37,142 nucleotides of DNA from Rhodobacterales bacterium 56_14_T64 (GTDB lineage: Bacteria > Pseudomonadota > Alphaproteobacteria > Rhodobacterales > Rhodobacteraceae), in contig MAAY01000039.1 in NCBI GenBank assembly GCA_002162795.1, forward strand, positions 52,262 through 89,403, written 5' to 3'. The translations under genes and the position numbers were made by a program. Every line of letters starts with the position of its first letter. The first letter of the stretch is position 1. Positions 8,283-17,128 of this stretch are shown in pieces. The notes beneath the pieces are model-generated. The model was not told the origin of the DNA. It saw only the letters and a list, made by a program, of their open reading frames with translations, and ran no database searches.

Positions 8283-8762
8283 ATGATCCGCTTCAGCCAA
8301 GATAGAACAGCGCGCGCCAATGGCGTAGCGCGAGCAGCCCTGACCGGAGGAGCTCAATTATTTGGGGGTCGGGGCTGCGGATATCTGGCTGCTATGCTGA
8401 TACTGGCTACACCTTTACTTGCTGACGACCCTTTTCCGGTCCCGTCAGGCCAGAATGTCACTCTGACCGAAGTTTTGCTGGACGAAGCCCCGGGCGAGTT
8501 GTGGGCGCGGTTCCGCTTTGTGGCCCCGGCAATCACCCGCGAAACTGGCAGCGTGAGCTACGATTTGGCCGGACCGGATATGGATCATCTCTGTGATGCG
8601 CTGGCGCTGCCGTATCTGGCGTCTCATGCCATCACCCCGGCGCGGGTGGTGATCTCGCTGATGGATCGTCCCGTCACCTTTGGCGCCCAAGACCCCGCCG
8701 CCACCCAGTTTTTTGAGACCTACCGCCCCCAAGGCGCGCGCTGCATTTGGGAGGAGTTCTGA
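8283..8762 (+). CDS. Secreted protein of unknown function, DUF6497-like
   Basis: A protein of up to 159 residues with a hydrophobic stretch (LAAMLILATPLLA, about residues 35-47) that looks like a signal peptide ending before DDPFPVPSG. This is followed by a roughly 110-residue mature domain with two cysteines (in HLCDAL and RCIWEEF) that could pair in the periplasm. It resembles the Rhodobacterales-restricted DUF6497 proteins found near pccB, from memory. The start is uncertain: ATG 8283 has no obvious Shine-Dalgarno and gives a long n-region, while ATG 8394 leaves too short a signal peptide. Location between pccB and pccA suggests co-expression with propionate genes; the role is unknown. Confidence 0.7.
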   Translation: MIRFSQDRTARANGVARAALTGGAQLFGGRGCGYLAAMLILATPLLADDPFPVPSGQNVTLTEVLLDEAPGELWARFRFVAPAITRETGSVSYDLAGPDMDHLCDALALPYLASHAITPARVVISLMDRPVTFGAQDPAATQFFETYRPQGARCIWEEF

Positions 8763-8976
8763 TGGGGCATCAACATCTTGCGCCTCAAGGCTATTCTCGG
8801 CGAATTGTTGCGGCTTTGCGGCCACATGCCCCGGTAACGCCCCGATTTGGATGTAATCTGGCTGACATTCCGGCTATCATTGACGCGGGCCGCAATTTCG
8901 CGACCTGTCAAATGAGGTCGAAACCGGTAACGGCACAACGTCGCGCTGGTTTCAATTGTTCAAACAGGAGACAGAA

Positions 8977-9117
8977 ATGTCCAAGAGCATCAAACTGCTT
9001 GCCATGGTTGGCCTGCTGGCCGCCGTTGCCGCATGCGGTCAACAGGAAGAAGAATTTGTCGTCATCGATCCCGAGCCCATCTCGGTCGAACCAGCCTATA
9101 CCGGCAAATACAAATAA
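8977..9117 (+). CDS. 46-residue lipoprotein
   Basis: A short gene with a strong ribosome binding site (AGGAGA) seven bases before the ATG. It encodes MSKSIKLLAM, a hydrophobic stretch and the lipobox VAAC (Cys20), then an acidic 26-residue mature peptide ending in YTGKYK and two tandem stop codons. After cleavage and acylation it would be a tiny membrane-anchored lipoprotein, similar in size to entericidin-like peptides but without recognisable homology. It lies between pccB and pccA. Function is unknown. It is easily missed in annotation because of its length. Confidence 0.8.
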   Translation: MSKSIKLLAMVGLLAAVAACGQQEEEFVVIDPEPISVEPAYTGKYK

Positions 9118-9122
9118 TAAAA

Positions 9123-9154
9123 ATTGGGGCCCGGCCCTGCGGTCGGTCCCCAAT
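9123..9154 (+). terminator. Strong hairpin after the small lipoprotein gene
   Basis: ATTGGGG (9123-9129) pairs with CCCCAAT (9148-9154), extended by CCGGCC/GGTCGG with one G-T wobble around a CTGC loop. It begins five bases after the stop codon. No T-run follows, so it may be a weak terminator, or an mRNA-stabilising or processing structure that sets different levels of pccB-side and pccA-side transcripts. Confidence 0.5.
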
Positions 9155-9186
9155 CATCCGCGCAGCGCCGGTCGAAAGGCGCTACC

Positions 9187-9534
9187 ATGCTAAAACACCG
9201 CGGATTTCCTGGCCGACTGCCAGGCACAGATTTCCAATTCACCATCCGTCGCCCCAACCCCAAAGGGGTCACTGCGATATCGCGACGCGAACGCTTTCAT
9301 GATCGCCGCCCGGCTGACCGGCGCGCCGATGCCGGCTTTATCAAGGCACTATGGATTCAGTTTGGCGACCAGCCCTTTGAGCGCGGCAACTTGGATGCCG
9401 GCCGCATAAGCTGGTTGTTTGAACGTGAAGTGATCGCCGCCGAAGACCCCTTTGATCCGGAAAGCTACGATGCCCTATTGGTGCTCGACCTGCGCATCTG
9501 TCAGCTGGCCTTTCCGGACGTGTTTGGGGAGTAA
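9187..9534 (+). CDS. Hypothetical protein upstream of pccA
   Basis: A 115-residue soluble protein without a recognisable family. The N-terminal half is basic (several Arg pairs, FHDRRPADRRAD) and the C-terminal half is acidic with aromatic residues (ISWLFEREVIAAEDPFDPESYD). No signal peptide, membrane segment or known motif is seen. The frame extends upstream to 9124 inside the hairpin, but ATG 9187 has GAAAGGCG before it and is preferred. Codon use resembles its neighbours, so it looks like a resident gene of the propionate locus rather than a recent arrival. Function unknown. Confidence 0.65.
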   Translation: MLKHRGFPGRLPGTDFQFTIRRPNPKGVTAISRRERFHDRRPADRRADAGFIKALWIQFGDQPFERGNLDAGRISWLFEREVIAAEDPFDPESYDALLVLDLRICQLAFPDVFGE

Positions 9535-9540
9535 TCGGGC

Positions 9541-9592
9541 ATGGGGCTGCGTGTTTCGCCATATTGCCACCTAGGCTGGCCAACAGCCCCAT
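9541..9592 (+). other. Inverted repeat in the pccA leader
   Basis: ATGGGGCTG (9541-9549) and CAGCCCCAT (9584-9592) are perfect 9-bp inverted arms with a 34-base loop in the 163-base gap before pccA. It could act as a terminator of the upstream unit or as a structured leader of the pccA mRNA. Nothing more is evident in this gap. Confidence 0.4.
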
Positions 9593-9697
9593 CCGCCGGG
9601 GCCATCGCGCCCGGCACCGCTATTCCAACATCACGCCCAGCAGCGCGTCTTGCGTTGAACTGTGCTGTTTCGACATCCAGAAGACAAAGGACTGCCC

Positions 9698-11698
9698 ATG
9701 TTTAACAAGATCCTGATCGCCAATCGGGGCGAGATCGCCTGCCGCGTCATCAAAACCGCGCGCAAAATGGGTATCCAGACCGTTGCAATCTATTCAGATG
9801 CCGACCGCAACGCGCTGCATGTGAAAATGGCGGACGAGGCGGTGCACATCGGCCCGCCGCCTGCCAACCAGTCCTATATTGTCATCGACAAGGTGATGGA
9901 GGCCATTCGCCAAAGCGGTGCCCAAGCCGTGCATCCCGGCTATGGCTTCCTGTCGGAAAACGCCAAATTCGCCACGGCACTGGCCGCCGAAGGTGTTGCC
10001 TTTGTTGGTCCGCCAGTGGGCGCGATTGAGAAGATGGGCGACAAGATCACCTCGAAGAAAATCGCCCAAGAAGCCGGAGTGTCTACGGTTCCGGGCCACA
10101 TGGGTCTGATCGCCGACGCCGATGAAGCGGTGAAAATTTCGAACGAGATTGGCTATCCGGTGATGCTCAAGGCCAGCGCTGGCGGCGGCGGCAAAGGCAT
10201 GCGGATTGCCTGGAATGATGAAGAGGCCCGCGAAGGCTTTCAGTCGTCGAAAAACGAAGCCGCCAATGCCTTTGGCGATGACCGGATCTTTATTGAGAAA
10301 TTCATCACCCAACCGCGTCACATCGAAATTCAGGTGCTTTGCGACAGCCACGGCAACGGCATCTATCTGGGCGAGCGCGAATGCTCGATCCAGCGTCGTC
10401 AGCAGAAAGTTGTGGAAGAGGCGCCAAGCCCGTTCCTGGACGAGACCACCCGTAAGGCGATGGGTGAACAGGCGGTCATGCTGGCCCACGCGGTGGATTA
10501 CGCATCCGCCGGCACCGTTGAATTCATCGTTGATGGCGACAAAAACTTCTACTTCCTGGAAATGAACACCCGCTTGCAGGTAGAGCACCCAGTGACCGAG
10601 CTTATCACGGGTGTTGATCTGGTCGAACAGATGATCCGCGTTGCCAACGGCGAGCCGCTAAGCATCACGCAGGACGATGTGAAACTGAACGGCTGGGCCA
10701 TCGAAAACCGTCTCTATGCCGAAGATCCCTATCGCGGATTTCTGCCGTCGATCGGCCGTCTGACCCGCTATCGTCCCCCATTCGAGGTGGTCGAAGAGAG
10801 CCATGTGGTGCGCAACGATACCGGCGTCTTTGAGGGCGGCGAGATCTCGATGTATTATGATCCGATGATTGCCAAGCTGTGCACTTGGGCACCAACCCGT
10901 GATCAGGCGATCGAGGCAATGCGCAACGCATTGGATGGATTTGAGGTCGAAGGCATTGGTCACAACCTGCCATTCCTGTCTGCAGTGATGGATCACCCGA
11001 TCTTTATGGCGGGTGAAATGACCACTGCTTTCATCGAAGAACAATATCCCGACGGGTTCGAAGGCGTTGAACTGTCTACAGGCGCTCTGCGCCGCATTGC
11101 TGCCGCCTGCGCCGCCATGCACCGGGTTGCCGAAATTCGTCGAACCCGCGTGTCGGGCCGCATGGACAACCACGAACGACGGGTTGGTGTCGAATGGGTG
11201 GTGTCACTGCAGGGCGAAGATTATGCGATGACAATCGACGCAGACCGTGACGGATCAACCATTGTATTTGCCGACGACACCCAGAAACGTGTCACCAGCA
11301 GCTGGACGCCCGGCGATCAACTGGCTGATCTTGAAGTGGACGGCGAAAAGCTGGTTCTCAAGGTTGGAAAAATCCCCGGTGGCTTTCGCATCCGCTCACG
11401 CGGGGCCGACATGAAGGTCCACGTGCGCACCCCACGTCAGGCTGAACTGGCCAAGCTGATGCCGGAGAAAGTCGCGCCCGATACCTCGAAACTGCTGCTG
11501 TGCCCAATGCCGGGCCTGATCGTAAATGTCGCGGTGCAGGTGGGGGATGAAGTCCAAGAGGGCCAGGCCCTGTGCACCGTCGAGGCAATGAAGATGGAAA
11601 ACATCCTGAAGGCCGAGAAAAAGGGCACCGTGTCCAAAGTCAATGCCGCCGCGGGCGACAGCTTGGCGGTGGACGATGTGATCATGGAGTTCGAATAA
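9698..11698 (+). CDS. pccA: Propionyl-CoA carboxylase alpha subunit (biotin carboxylase and carrier)
   Basis: A 666-residue subunit that carboxylates its own biotin using ATP and bicarbonate. The biotin carboxylase domain (about 1-450) begins with FNKILIANRGEIACRV, has the ATP-grasp glycine loop KASAGGGGKGMR and the catalytic region EMNTRLQVEHPVTE. A middle BT-type domain follows, and the C-terminal carrier domain carries EAMKMEN with the biotinylated lysine at 632, about 35 residues from the end as usual. The frame is open to 9662, but ATG 9698 gives the conserved N-terminus and has AAAGGA before it. It works with PccB to make methylmalonyl-CoA. The next gene follows three bases after the stop. 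Confidence 0.96.
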   Translation: MFNKILIANRGEIACRVIKTARKMGIQTVAIYSDADRNALHVKMADEAVHIGPPPANQSYIVIDKVMEAIRQSGAQAVHPGYGFLSENAKFATALAAEGVAFVGPPVGAIEKMGDKITSKKIAQEAGVSTVPGHMGLIADADEAVKISNEIGYPVMLKASAGGGGKGMRIAWNDEEAREGFQSSKNEAANAFGDDRIFIEKFITQPRHIEIQVLCDSHGNGIYLGERECSIQRRQQKVVEEAPSPFLDETTRKAMGEQAVMLAHAVDYASAGTVEFIVDGDKNFYFLEMNTRLQVEHPVTELITGVDLVEQMIRVANGEPLSITQDDVKLNGWAIENRLYAEDPYRGFLPSIGRLTRYRPPFEVVEESHVVRNDTGVFEGGEISMYYDPMIAKLCTWAPTRDQAIEAMRNALDGFEVEGIGHNLPFLSAVMDHPIFMAGEMTTAFIEEQYPDGFEGVELSTGALRRIAAACAAMHRVAEIRRTRVSGRMDNHERRVGVEWVVSLQGEDYAMTIDADRDGSTIVFADDTQKRVTSSWTPGDQLADLEVDGEKLVLKVGKIPGGFRIRSRGADMKVHVRTPRQAELAKLMPEKVAPDTSKLLLCPMPGLIVNVAVQVGDEVQEGQALCTVEAMKMENILKAEKKGTVSKVNAAAGDSLAVDDVIMEFE

Positions 11699-11701
11699 GA
11701 T

Positions 11702-12226
11702 ATGCCCATGGCGCAACCATATCGCCGGGCCGTTTATGCGGCACTGGCGGTGCTGGCCCTCACCGGGCTGGCAAGTTGCGCCATGGACTCTGAGCAAGAA
11801 GTACGAGCCCTCGTTGGTGACTGGGTCACTCTGGACGAGACCGCCTTTTTCAAATCCGGCATGAACTGTACTGCTGGCGTGTTCAAACTGGAAACCACCC
11901 GAATTTCCTCACTTGTGACTCATGCGCGATCCGTCAGAGGTGGGATGGATGCGATGGCCGAAGGCAAACCAGTCGCCTTTATGATCAGTGGCTTATCACC
12001 GACTTTGGTATCAGAGCAGGTGATGACCGCCGATTTGCCTAAGGGGCTAGGAGTTCTGTCTTCGGGGGTGGCGGGCAAGGACTGCATGGATGACGGGACC
12101 AAGCGATCCTATCTGCGTGCCTTGCTGGACCCAAATGCTGTACTGATCTTTGAGCCCACCGAAAAATTCATGGCCGTCGTCGACAGAACCAACGCGCGGT
12201 TGTTCTTTTCGCGAGGGAATGTCTGA
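11702..12226 (+). CDS. Lipoprotein of unknown function downstream of pccA
   Basis: A 174-residue protein with a signal sequence and lipobox LASC (Cys about 26), then a mature domain of about 150 residues. It contains two further cysteines (NCTAGVF and KDCMDD) that may form a disulfide. It starts three bases after the pccA stop, with GGAG inside the pccA end, so it is translated in the same operon; a second ATG two codons later is also possible. It converges with the DUF4174 gene, four bases apart. No family was recognised; a periplasmic, membrane-anchored protein is all that can be said. Confidence 0.8.
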   Translation: MPMAQPYRRAVYAALAVLALTGLASCAMDSEQEVRALVGDWVTLDETAFFKSGMNCTAGVFKLETTRISSLVTHARSVRGGMDAMAEGKPVAFMISGLSPTLVSEQVMTADLPKGLGVLSSGVAGKDCMDDGTKRSYLRALLDPNAVLIFEPTEKFMAVVDRTNARLFFSRGNV

Positions 12227-12230
12227 TGGC

Positions 12231-12674
12231 TCAGCTGCCGCGACGTTCCTCGACTTCGCGCATGCGGGATGGGAACTTGTCAATGGTGCGGCTCAGCTCA
12301 CGCACCGTCCAGGGCGATGGCTTGCGCAGCTTGACGCCGCCATCCTTGCCGACCAGCACCAACATGAACCCACGTGGCCGCAATTTCTGCCGCAACACCG
12401 AGTTGGCGGCAGGATCAGTATCCACCAGAACCACCACATCGCGGTCAAACAATGCCTCGGCCCCCTGTGACAAACGCTCGATCTGTTCATGGAAACGCGG
12501 ATCATCCGGGCTGTCGGCAAACACCACTACGGGGCGGTTTTTCCATAAAAATTCACTCAAATCGCTTTCATTCCCCGGCTGGATCAGCGCTGGGGTCACC
12601 GTTTCGGCGGCGTCTTGTGCGATCAGAGGTGCTGGAAGAAATGCTGCCAGAACAAAGGCTAGGAATAGTTTCAT
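12231..12674 (-). CDS. DUF4174-domain periplasmic protein
   Basis: A 147-residue protein with a signal peptide (MKLFLAFVLAAFLPAPLIAQ) and a DUF4174 domain of about 110 residues. The domain has recognisable segments NRPVVVFADSPDDPRF, DRDVVVLVDTDPAA and RPRGFMLVLVGKDGGVKLRK, and a thioredoxin-like order of strands but no CxxC. The frame is open upstream to 12758; ATG 12674 is preferred because AGGAG precedes it and the signal peptide then begins properly. It is the only minus-strand gene inside the propionate locus, so it has its own promoter. The function of DUF4174 proteins is not established. Confidence 0.85.
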   Translation of the reverse strand: MKLFLAFVLAAFLPAPLIAQDAAETVTPALIQPGNESDLSEFLWKNRPVVVFADSPDDPRFHEQIERLSQGAEALFDRDVVVLVDTDPAANSVLRQKLRPRGFMLVLVGKDGGVKLRKPSPWTVRELSRTIDKFPSRMREVEERRGS

Positions 12675-12854
12675 AATATCTCCTGTCGCTTTGAATATAT
12701 GCACCTTTGCGCGGAATGCGATGGGGGAAATGACCTCCAGCACCAAAAAACCAATCATCGTTAATCGGTCTGACAGAGGCTGCAGGGTATGATCTTGCAG
12801 TTTCCTTCAAACCGGCTGCCGCGTGTGGCCCCTGGCCAAAGGACCGGCAAGGCG

Positions 12855-13790
12855 ATGAACGTGTTTTTACATATTGGGGCGCACCGCTGCGCTACCACCA
12901 GTTTTCAGGAATATCTGCGCCAGAACGCCGAGGCGCTGGATGAGCGCAATATTGGTTTTTGGGGCCCGCGCAGGACCCGCAACGGGCTGTTCAATGGTAT
13001 CCTGCCCGGACCCGGCGCCGCCACTGGCCGTGACCTGCAACGCCGCGCCGAAGGCCGGGTGCAGATGCATTTGGCGCGTAGTAGGGCGCTGGGGTTGGAT
13101 CACCTGGTGATCAGTGATGAGAATTTGATGGGAACAGTCCGCGAGAACCTGCGTCTGGGAGCGCTGTATTGCGGTGTCGGCGAACGGATGGCCCGGTTTG
13201 CTCAGGCTTTTGATGGGCAGGTCACTGATGTGGTGGTCAATATACGCAGCCTGGAAAGCTACTGGGCCTCGGCGCTGACTTATGGGGTGGCGCGTGGCCA
13301 CCGGGTGCCAAATATGCCGAGGCTGAATCAGCTGGTCGACAACAGGCGCAGTTGGCGCGACGTGTTGAGTGATGTCGCCTGCGCCATGCCCGGTGCACGC
13401 ATCTGGGCGCTGCCGTTTGAAACTTATGGCGGCCGCCCCGAGGCACAATTGGCTGCAATGATTGGTCAGCCTATGCCGCGCAGTAATGCCCGTCTTCGGC
13501 TGAACGTGACCCCGCATTTGCCTGAGTTGCGCGGCCAGTTGCAAAGCGCAGTTGCCGATCAACTGCCCGAGGGGCAGGGACGCTGGCAACCCTTTGACGC
13601 GGCGCAGATCGCGGCCCTGCGCGAGACTTACGCTGATGACCTGATGTGGCTGACCGCCGGCGGTGACGGGCTGGTGCAGCTGAAACAAGATCCAGACAAA
13701 ACAGGGCAGGGCATGAACCCGGCCCGTACAGACCTGACAAGAGGAAGACCCCATGACGACCAAACAGAACGAGTGGCGGGCGCTGGCTGA
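12855..13790 (+). CDS. Sulfotransferase-like P-loop protein
   Basis: A 311-residue cytoplasmic protein whose N-terminus ([11 protein letters not shown], residues 6-16) matches the phosphosulfate-binding loop of PAPS-dependent sulfotransferases and related capsule or glycan enzymes. A later segment, [13 protein letters not shown], fits the second conserved region with its arginine and serine. The acceptor cannot be predicted. The frame is open to ATG 12789, but ATG 12855 puts the P-loop near the N-terminus as usual and follows AAAGG. The 3' end overlaps the mutase gene by 38 bases in another frame, and the mutase RBS lies inside it, so translation of the two may be linked. Its presence between pccA and the mutase is metabolically unexplained. 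Confidence 0.75.
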   Translation: MNVFLHIGAHRCATTSFQEYLRQNAEALDERNIGFWGPRRTRNGLFNGILPGPGAATGRDLQRRAEGRVQMHLARSRALGLDHLVISDENLMGTVRENLRLGALYCGVGERMARFAQAFDGQVTDVVVNIRSLESYWASALTYGVARGHRVPNMPRLNQLVDNRRSWRDVLSDVACAMPGARIWALPFETYGGRPEAQLAAMIGQPMPRSNARLRLNVTPHLPELRGQLQSAVADQLPEGQGRWQPFDAAQIAALRETYADDLMWLTAGGDGLVQLKQDPDKTGQGMNPARTDLTRGRPHDDQTERVAGAG

Positions 13791-15882
13791 AAAAGAGCTG
13801 CGCGGGCGCGCTGTTGAAGATCTGAACTGGCAAACCCTCGAAGGCATCGAGGTCAAGCCGCTTTACACCGAAGACGACACCGCCGATCTGCCGCACATGG
13901 GCTCGGTCCCCGGCGTTGGCCCGTTTACCCGTGGCGTCAAGGCGACCATGTATGCAGGCCGCCCCTGGACCATCCGGCAATATGCCGGGTTCTCGACCGC
14001 CGAAGAAAGCAACGCCTTCTATCGCCGCAATCTGGCCGCCGGCCAGCAGGGCGTTTCGGTAGCCTTTGATTTAGCCACCCACCGTGGATATGACAGCGAC
14101 CACCCCCGCGTGGTTGGCGATGTGGGCAAGGCCGGCGTGGCCATCGACAGTGTCGAAGACATGAAAATCCTGTTCGACGGCATCCCGCTGGACAAGGTCT
14201 CGGTGTCGATGACCATGAACGGGGCAGTGGTGCCTATTCTGGCCAGTTTCATCGTTGCAGGCGAAGAGCAGGGCCATGACAAATCCCTGCTAGCGGGCAC
14301 CATTCAGAACGACATTCTGAAGGAATTCATGGTTCGCAACACCTATATCTATCCGCCCGAGCCCTCGATGAAAATCATCTCGGATATCATCGAATACACC
14401 ACCAACGAGATGCCAAAGTTCAACTCAATCTCGATCTCCGGCTACCACATGCAAGAGGCCGGCGCCAATCTGGTGCAGGAACTCGCCTATACCCTGGCGG
14501 ATGGACGCGAGTACGTCCGCGCCGCGATTGACGCAGGCATGGATGTCGACAAATTCGCCGGCCGCCTGTCTTTCTTCTTTGCCATCGGCATGAATTTCTT
14601 CATGGAGGCCGCCAAACTGCGCGCCGCCCGTCTGCTGTGGCATCGCATCATGACGGAATTTGGCGCCAAATTCGAACGCTCCAAAATGCTGCGCACCCAC
14701 TGCCAGACATCCGGCGTGTCGCTGCAGGAACAAGACCCCTATAACAACGTGGTGCGCACCGCATACGAGGCGATGGCGGCGGCTTTGGGTGGCACTCAGT
14801 CCCTGCACACCAACGCTCTGGACGAGGCGATTGCCCTGCCAACCGATTTCTCGGCTCGTATCGCTCGCAACACTCAACTGATCCTGCAGGAAGAAACCGG
14901 CATCACCAATGTGGTGGACCCGTTGGCCGGCTCTTACTACGTCGAAAGTCTGACTGCTGAGCTGGCAGACAAAGCCTGGGCCCTGATCGAAGAAGTCGAG
15001 GAAATGGGCGGCATGACCAAGGCTGTGGCCAGTGGCATGCCAAAACTGCGCATTGAAGAAAGCGCGGCCAAGCGTCAGGCCATGGTGGATCGCGGCGAAG
15101 AAGTGGTTGTTGGCGTCAACAAATACCGGTTGGACAAGCAGGACCCGATCGACATTCTGGATGTCGACAACGTGGCGGTGCGTGAAAGCCAGGTGGCACG
15201 TCTGGAACAAATCCGCGCAACTCGCGACGAAACTGCCTGTCAGGCTGCACTCGATGCATTGACCAGCTGCGCCAAGGACGGCGGCAATCTATTGGCCGCT
15301 GCTGTCGAGGCCGCCCGTGCACGAGCCACAGTGGGGGAGATCAGCATGGCGATGGAGAATGAATTCGGACGTCACCGCGCCGAGGTGAAAACTCTGGCTG
15401 GTGTTTACGGTGCCGCTTATGAAGGCGACGAAGGCTTTGCCGCCATTCAGAAAAGTATCGGGAATTTCGCCGAAGAAGAGGGCCGTCGTCCGCGTATTCT
15501 GGTGGTCAAGATGGGCCAGGACGGTCACGACCGGGGTGCCAAGGTGATTGCCACTGCATTTGCGGATATTGGATTTGACGTCGATGTGGGCCCGTTGTTT
15601 CAGACGCCAGACGAGGCGGCGCAGGATGCCATCGACAACGACGTGCATGTGATCGGCATCTCGTCGCAGGCGGCTGGCCACAAAACTCTGGCGCCGCAAC
15701 TGGTACAGGCGTTGAAAGATCAGGGCGCCGAGGACATTCTGGTGATCTGTGGCGGCGTCATTCCGCAGCAGGATTATCAGTTCCTCTATGACGCGGGCGT
15801 CAAAGCGATCTTTGGTCCCGGCACAAATATCCCCGAAGCGGCGCAGAACATCCTGCAATTGATCCGCGATGCGCGTACCTGA
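13753..15882 (+). CDS. mcm: Methylmalonyl-CoA mutase, single-chain B12 enzyme
   Basis: A 709-residue mutase converting (R)-methylmalonyl-CoA to succinyl-CoA with adenosylcobalamin. The N-terminal substrate-binding barrel has [21 protein letters not shown], the typical CoA-tunnel region, and [10 protein letters not shown]. The C-terminal cobalamin domain carries D590-x-H592-x-x-G595 (DGHDRG), with H592 as the lower ligand of cobalt, followed by GISSQAAGH. Length fits the single-chain, homodimeric form (ScpA/BhbA type). AGAGGAAG precedes the ATG. It completes propionate assimilation started by PccB and PccA. Methylmalonyl-CoA epimerase and the MeaB chaperone are not in this window. The stop overlaps the next start by one base (TGATG). 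Confidence 0.96.
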   Translation: MTTKQNEWRALAEKELRGRAVEDLNWQTLEGIEVKPLYTEDDTADLPHMGSVPGVGPFTRGVKATMYAGRPWTIRQYAGFSTAEESNAFYRRNLAAGQQGVSVAFDLATHRGYDSDHPRVVGDVGKAGVAIDSVEDMKILFDGIPLDKVSVSMTMNGAVVPILASFIVAGEEQGHDKSLLAGTIQNDILKEFMVRNTYIYPPEPSMKIISDIIEYTTNEMPKFNSISISGYHMQEAGANLVQELAYTLADGREYVRAAIDAGMDVDKFAGRLSFFFAIGMNFFMEAAKLRAARLLWHRIMTEFGAKFERSKMLRTHCQTSGVSLQEQDPYNNVVRTAYEAMAAALGGTQSLHTNALDEAIALPTDFSARIARNTQLILQEETGITNVVDPLAGSYYVESLTAELADKAWALIEEVEEMGGMTKAVASGMPKLRIEESAAKRQAMVDRGEEVVVGVNKYRLDKQDPIDILDVDNVAVRESQVARLEQIRATRDETACQAALDALTSCAKDGGNLLAAAVEAARARATVGEISMAMENEFGRHRAEVKTLAGVYGAAYEGDEGFAAIQKSIGNFAEEEGRRPRILVVKMGQDGHDRGAKVIATAFADIGFDVDVGPLFQTPDEAAQDAIDNDVHVIGISSQAAGHKTLAPQLVQALKDQGAEDILVICGGVIPQQDYQFLYDAGVKAIFGPGTNIPEAAQNILQLIRDART

Positions 15883-16367
15883 TGCGAAAGCGCGGTGAGA
15901 TCGCATTGGGCATGGCTGGCGGTGGTCTCTGGGCGCTGTTGATGGTGGGCGGGCCGCAATGGCTTGGCCTGTCCTACATCCCGGCGCCGATCGCCTTGCC
16001 TGCTGCCTTTGTGGCACCGGGGCTGTTCCTGATCGCGGTCATCGGATTTCTGGCCCAGCGGCGGTTCTTTGACGATGCGACCATCGACGGCGCAGCTTTT
16101 GCGCCGGGCTCGCGCGCCGAGATTGCTCAGCGGGTGCTCAGCAACACGGTTGAGCAACTGGTTCTGGCGCTGGCGATCTGGCCCTTGGTTGCGGTCAGCC
16201 TGGGCGGCGCGGTTGTGATCTGCCTTGGGCTGGGGTTTGCCTTTATGCGGATTTTGTTCTGGGTTGGTTATCTTGTGTCGCCGCCGTTGCGGGGGCTGGG
16301 TTTTGCCGGGACGTTTTATCCCACAGTGTTGGCAGCGATCTGGTCGCTGGCAGTTTGGCTGGTGTGA
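15882..16367 (+). CDS. MAPEG-like membrane protein
   Basis: A 161-residue protein with four predicted membrane helices and the layout of the MAPEG family: a polar stretch with SNTVEQLVLALAIWP in helix 2, then RILFWVGYL and RGLGFAGTFYP before the last helix. MAPEG members include glutathione-dependent enzymes and many unassigned bacterial membrane proteins. It starts on the last base of the mutase stop codon, so it is translationally coupled and belongs to the same operon. No link between MAPEG proteins and methylmalonyl-CoA metabolism is known to me; the family call is moderately sure, the role unknown. Confidence 0.75.
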   Translation: MRKRGEIALGMAGGGLWALLMVGGPQWLGLSYIPAPIALPAAFVAPGLFLIAVIGFLAQRRFFDDATIDGAAFAPGSRAEIAQRVLSNTVEQLVLALAIWPLVAVSLGGAVVICLGLGFAFMRILFWVGYLVSPPLRGLGFAGTFYPTVLAAIWSLAVWLV

Positions 16368-16525
16368 TCGAAGGTCTTATCTGCCCACTCTGCTCAATAC
16401 TTGTGCACCGCGCATTCACCTTGAGGGTTTTTTTGAGCCAGATGAAGATGGTGATCCTGCGATAATCATTTCGCATTGTGCTTGTGTGGCCGCCGGTTAG
16501 GGTGTGACCAAAGCAGGAGCACGTT

Positions 16526-17128
16526 ATGGAACTGGATCATCTGGCAGTGGCAGGCGAAAGCCTGGAGGCGGCACTCGCCCATGTAGAAGAGGCCCTTGGG
16601 GTTCCACTACAACCGGGTGGTCAGCATCAGATGTTTGGCACGCATAACTATCTTTTGGGGCTGGCCGATGGGCTGTACCTCGAGGCGATTGCGATTGATC
16701 CCAATGTCCAGCCACAGCGCAGCCCACGCTGGTTTGATCTGGATAACTTTTCCGGAGCGTCGCGGATCAGCAACTGGATCTGTCGCTGCAATGAAATGTC
16801 AGATGTTCTGGCGCTGTTGCCGGGTGGGGTCGGCACTCCGGTTGCTTTGACGCGTGATGATCTGCGCTGGGATATGGCGGTGCCTGCAGATGGTATCTTG
16901 CCGTTTGATAACATGTTCCCAGCGCTGATCGAATGGCACAGCGCCCATCCCGCGCCGCGATTGACGCAGCAAGGGTGCGCGCTAGAGCGGTTGGTTGTTG
17001 CGCATCCCGAGGCCGCAGCCCTGAGGGATGCATTATCCCTGAAAGATACCCGGGTGGAGTTCGAGACTGGTGCGGCTGGGTTTGAGGCTAGTTTTTCAAC
17101 GCCGCATGGTCGGCGGGTGTTGCGATGA
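16526..17128 (+). CDS. VOC-superfamily (Glyoxalase_3-like) protein
   Basis: A 200-residue protein of the vicinal oxygen chelate fold, closest in layout to the Glyoxalase_3 group. It begins with ELDHLAVAG, with a possible metal-binding histidine at residue 5, and has HNYLLGLADGLYLEAIAIDP in the third to fourth strands, with Glu in the usual metal position. Substrate unknown. AGGAG precedes the ATG, 158 bases after the MAPEG gene. That gap has a T7 run at 16428-16434 but no convincing terminator stem. It overlaps the next gene by four bases (ATGA), so the two are co-translated. Confidence 0.8.
   Translation: MELDHLAVAGESLEAALAHVEEALGVPLQPGGQHQMFGTHNYLLGLADGLYLEAIAIDPNVQPQRSPRWFDLDNFSGASRISNWICRCNEMSDVLALLPGGVGTPVALTRDDLRWDMAVPADGILPFDNMFPALIEWHSAHPAPRLTQQGCALERLVVAHPEAAALRDALSLKDTRVEFETGAAGFEASFSTPHGRRVLR

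Noticed and set aside
9794-10588. Long antisense open frame over pccA, and similar ones over pccB and mcm
   Set aside because: Typical shadow frames of GC-rich genes with third-position bias; no start signals or protein-like motifs.
16393-16434. Terminator after the MAPEG-like gene
   Set aside because: A T7 run follows CTCAA/TTGAG arms of only 5 bp with a long loop; too weak to call.
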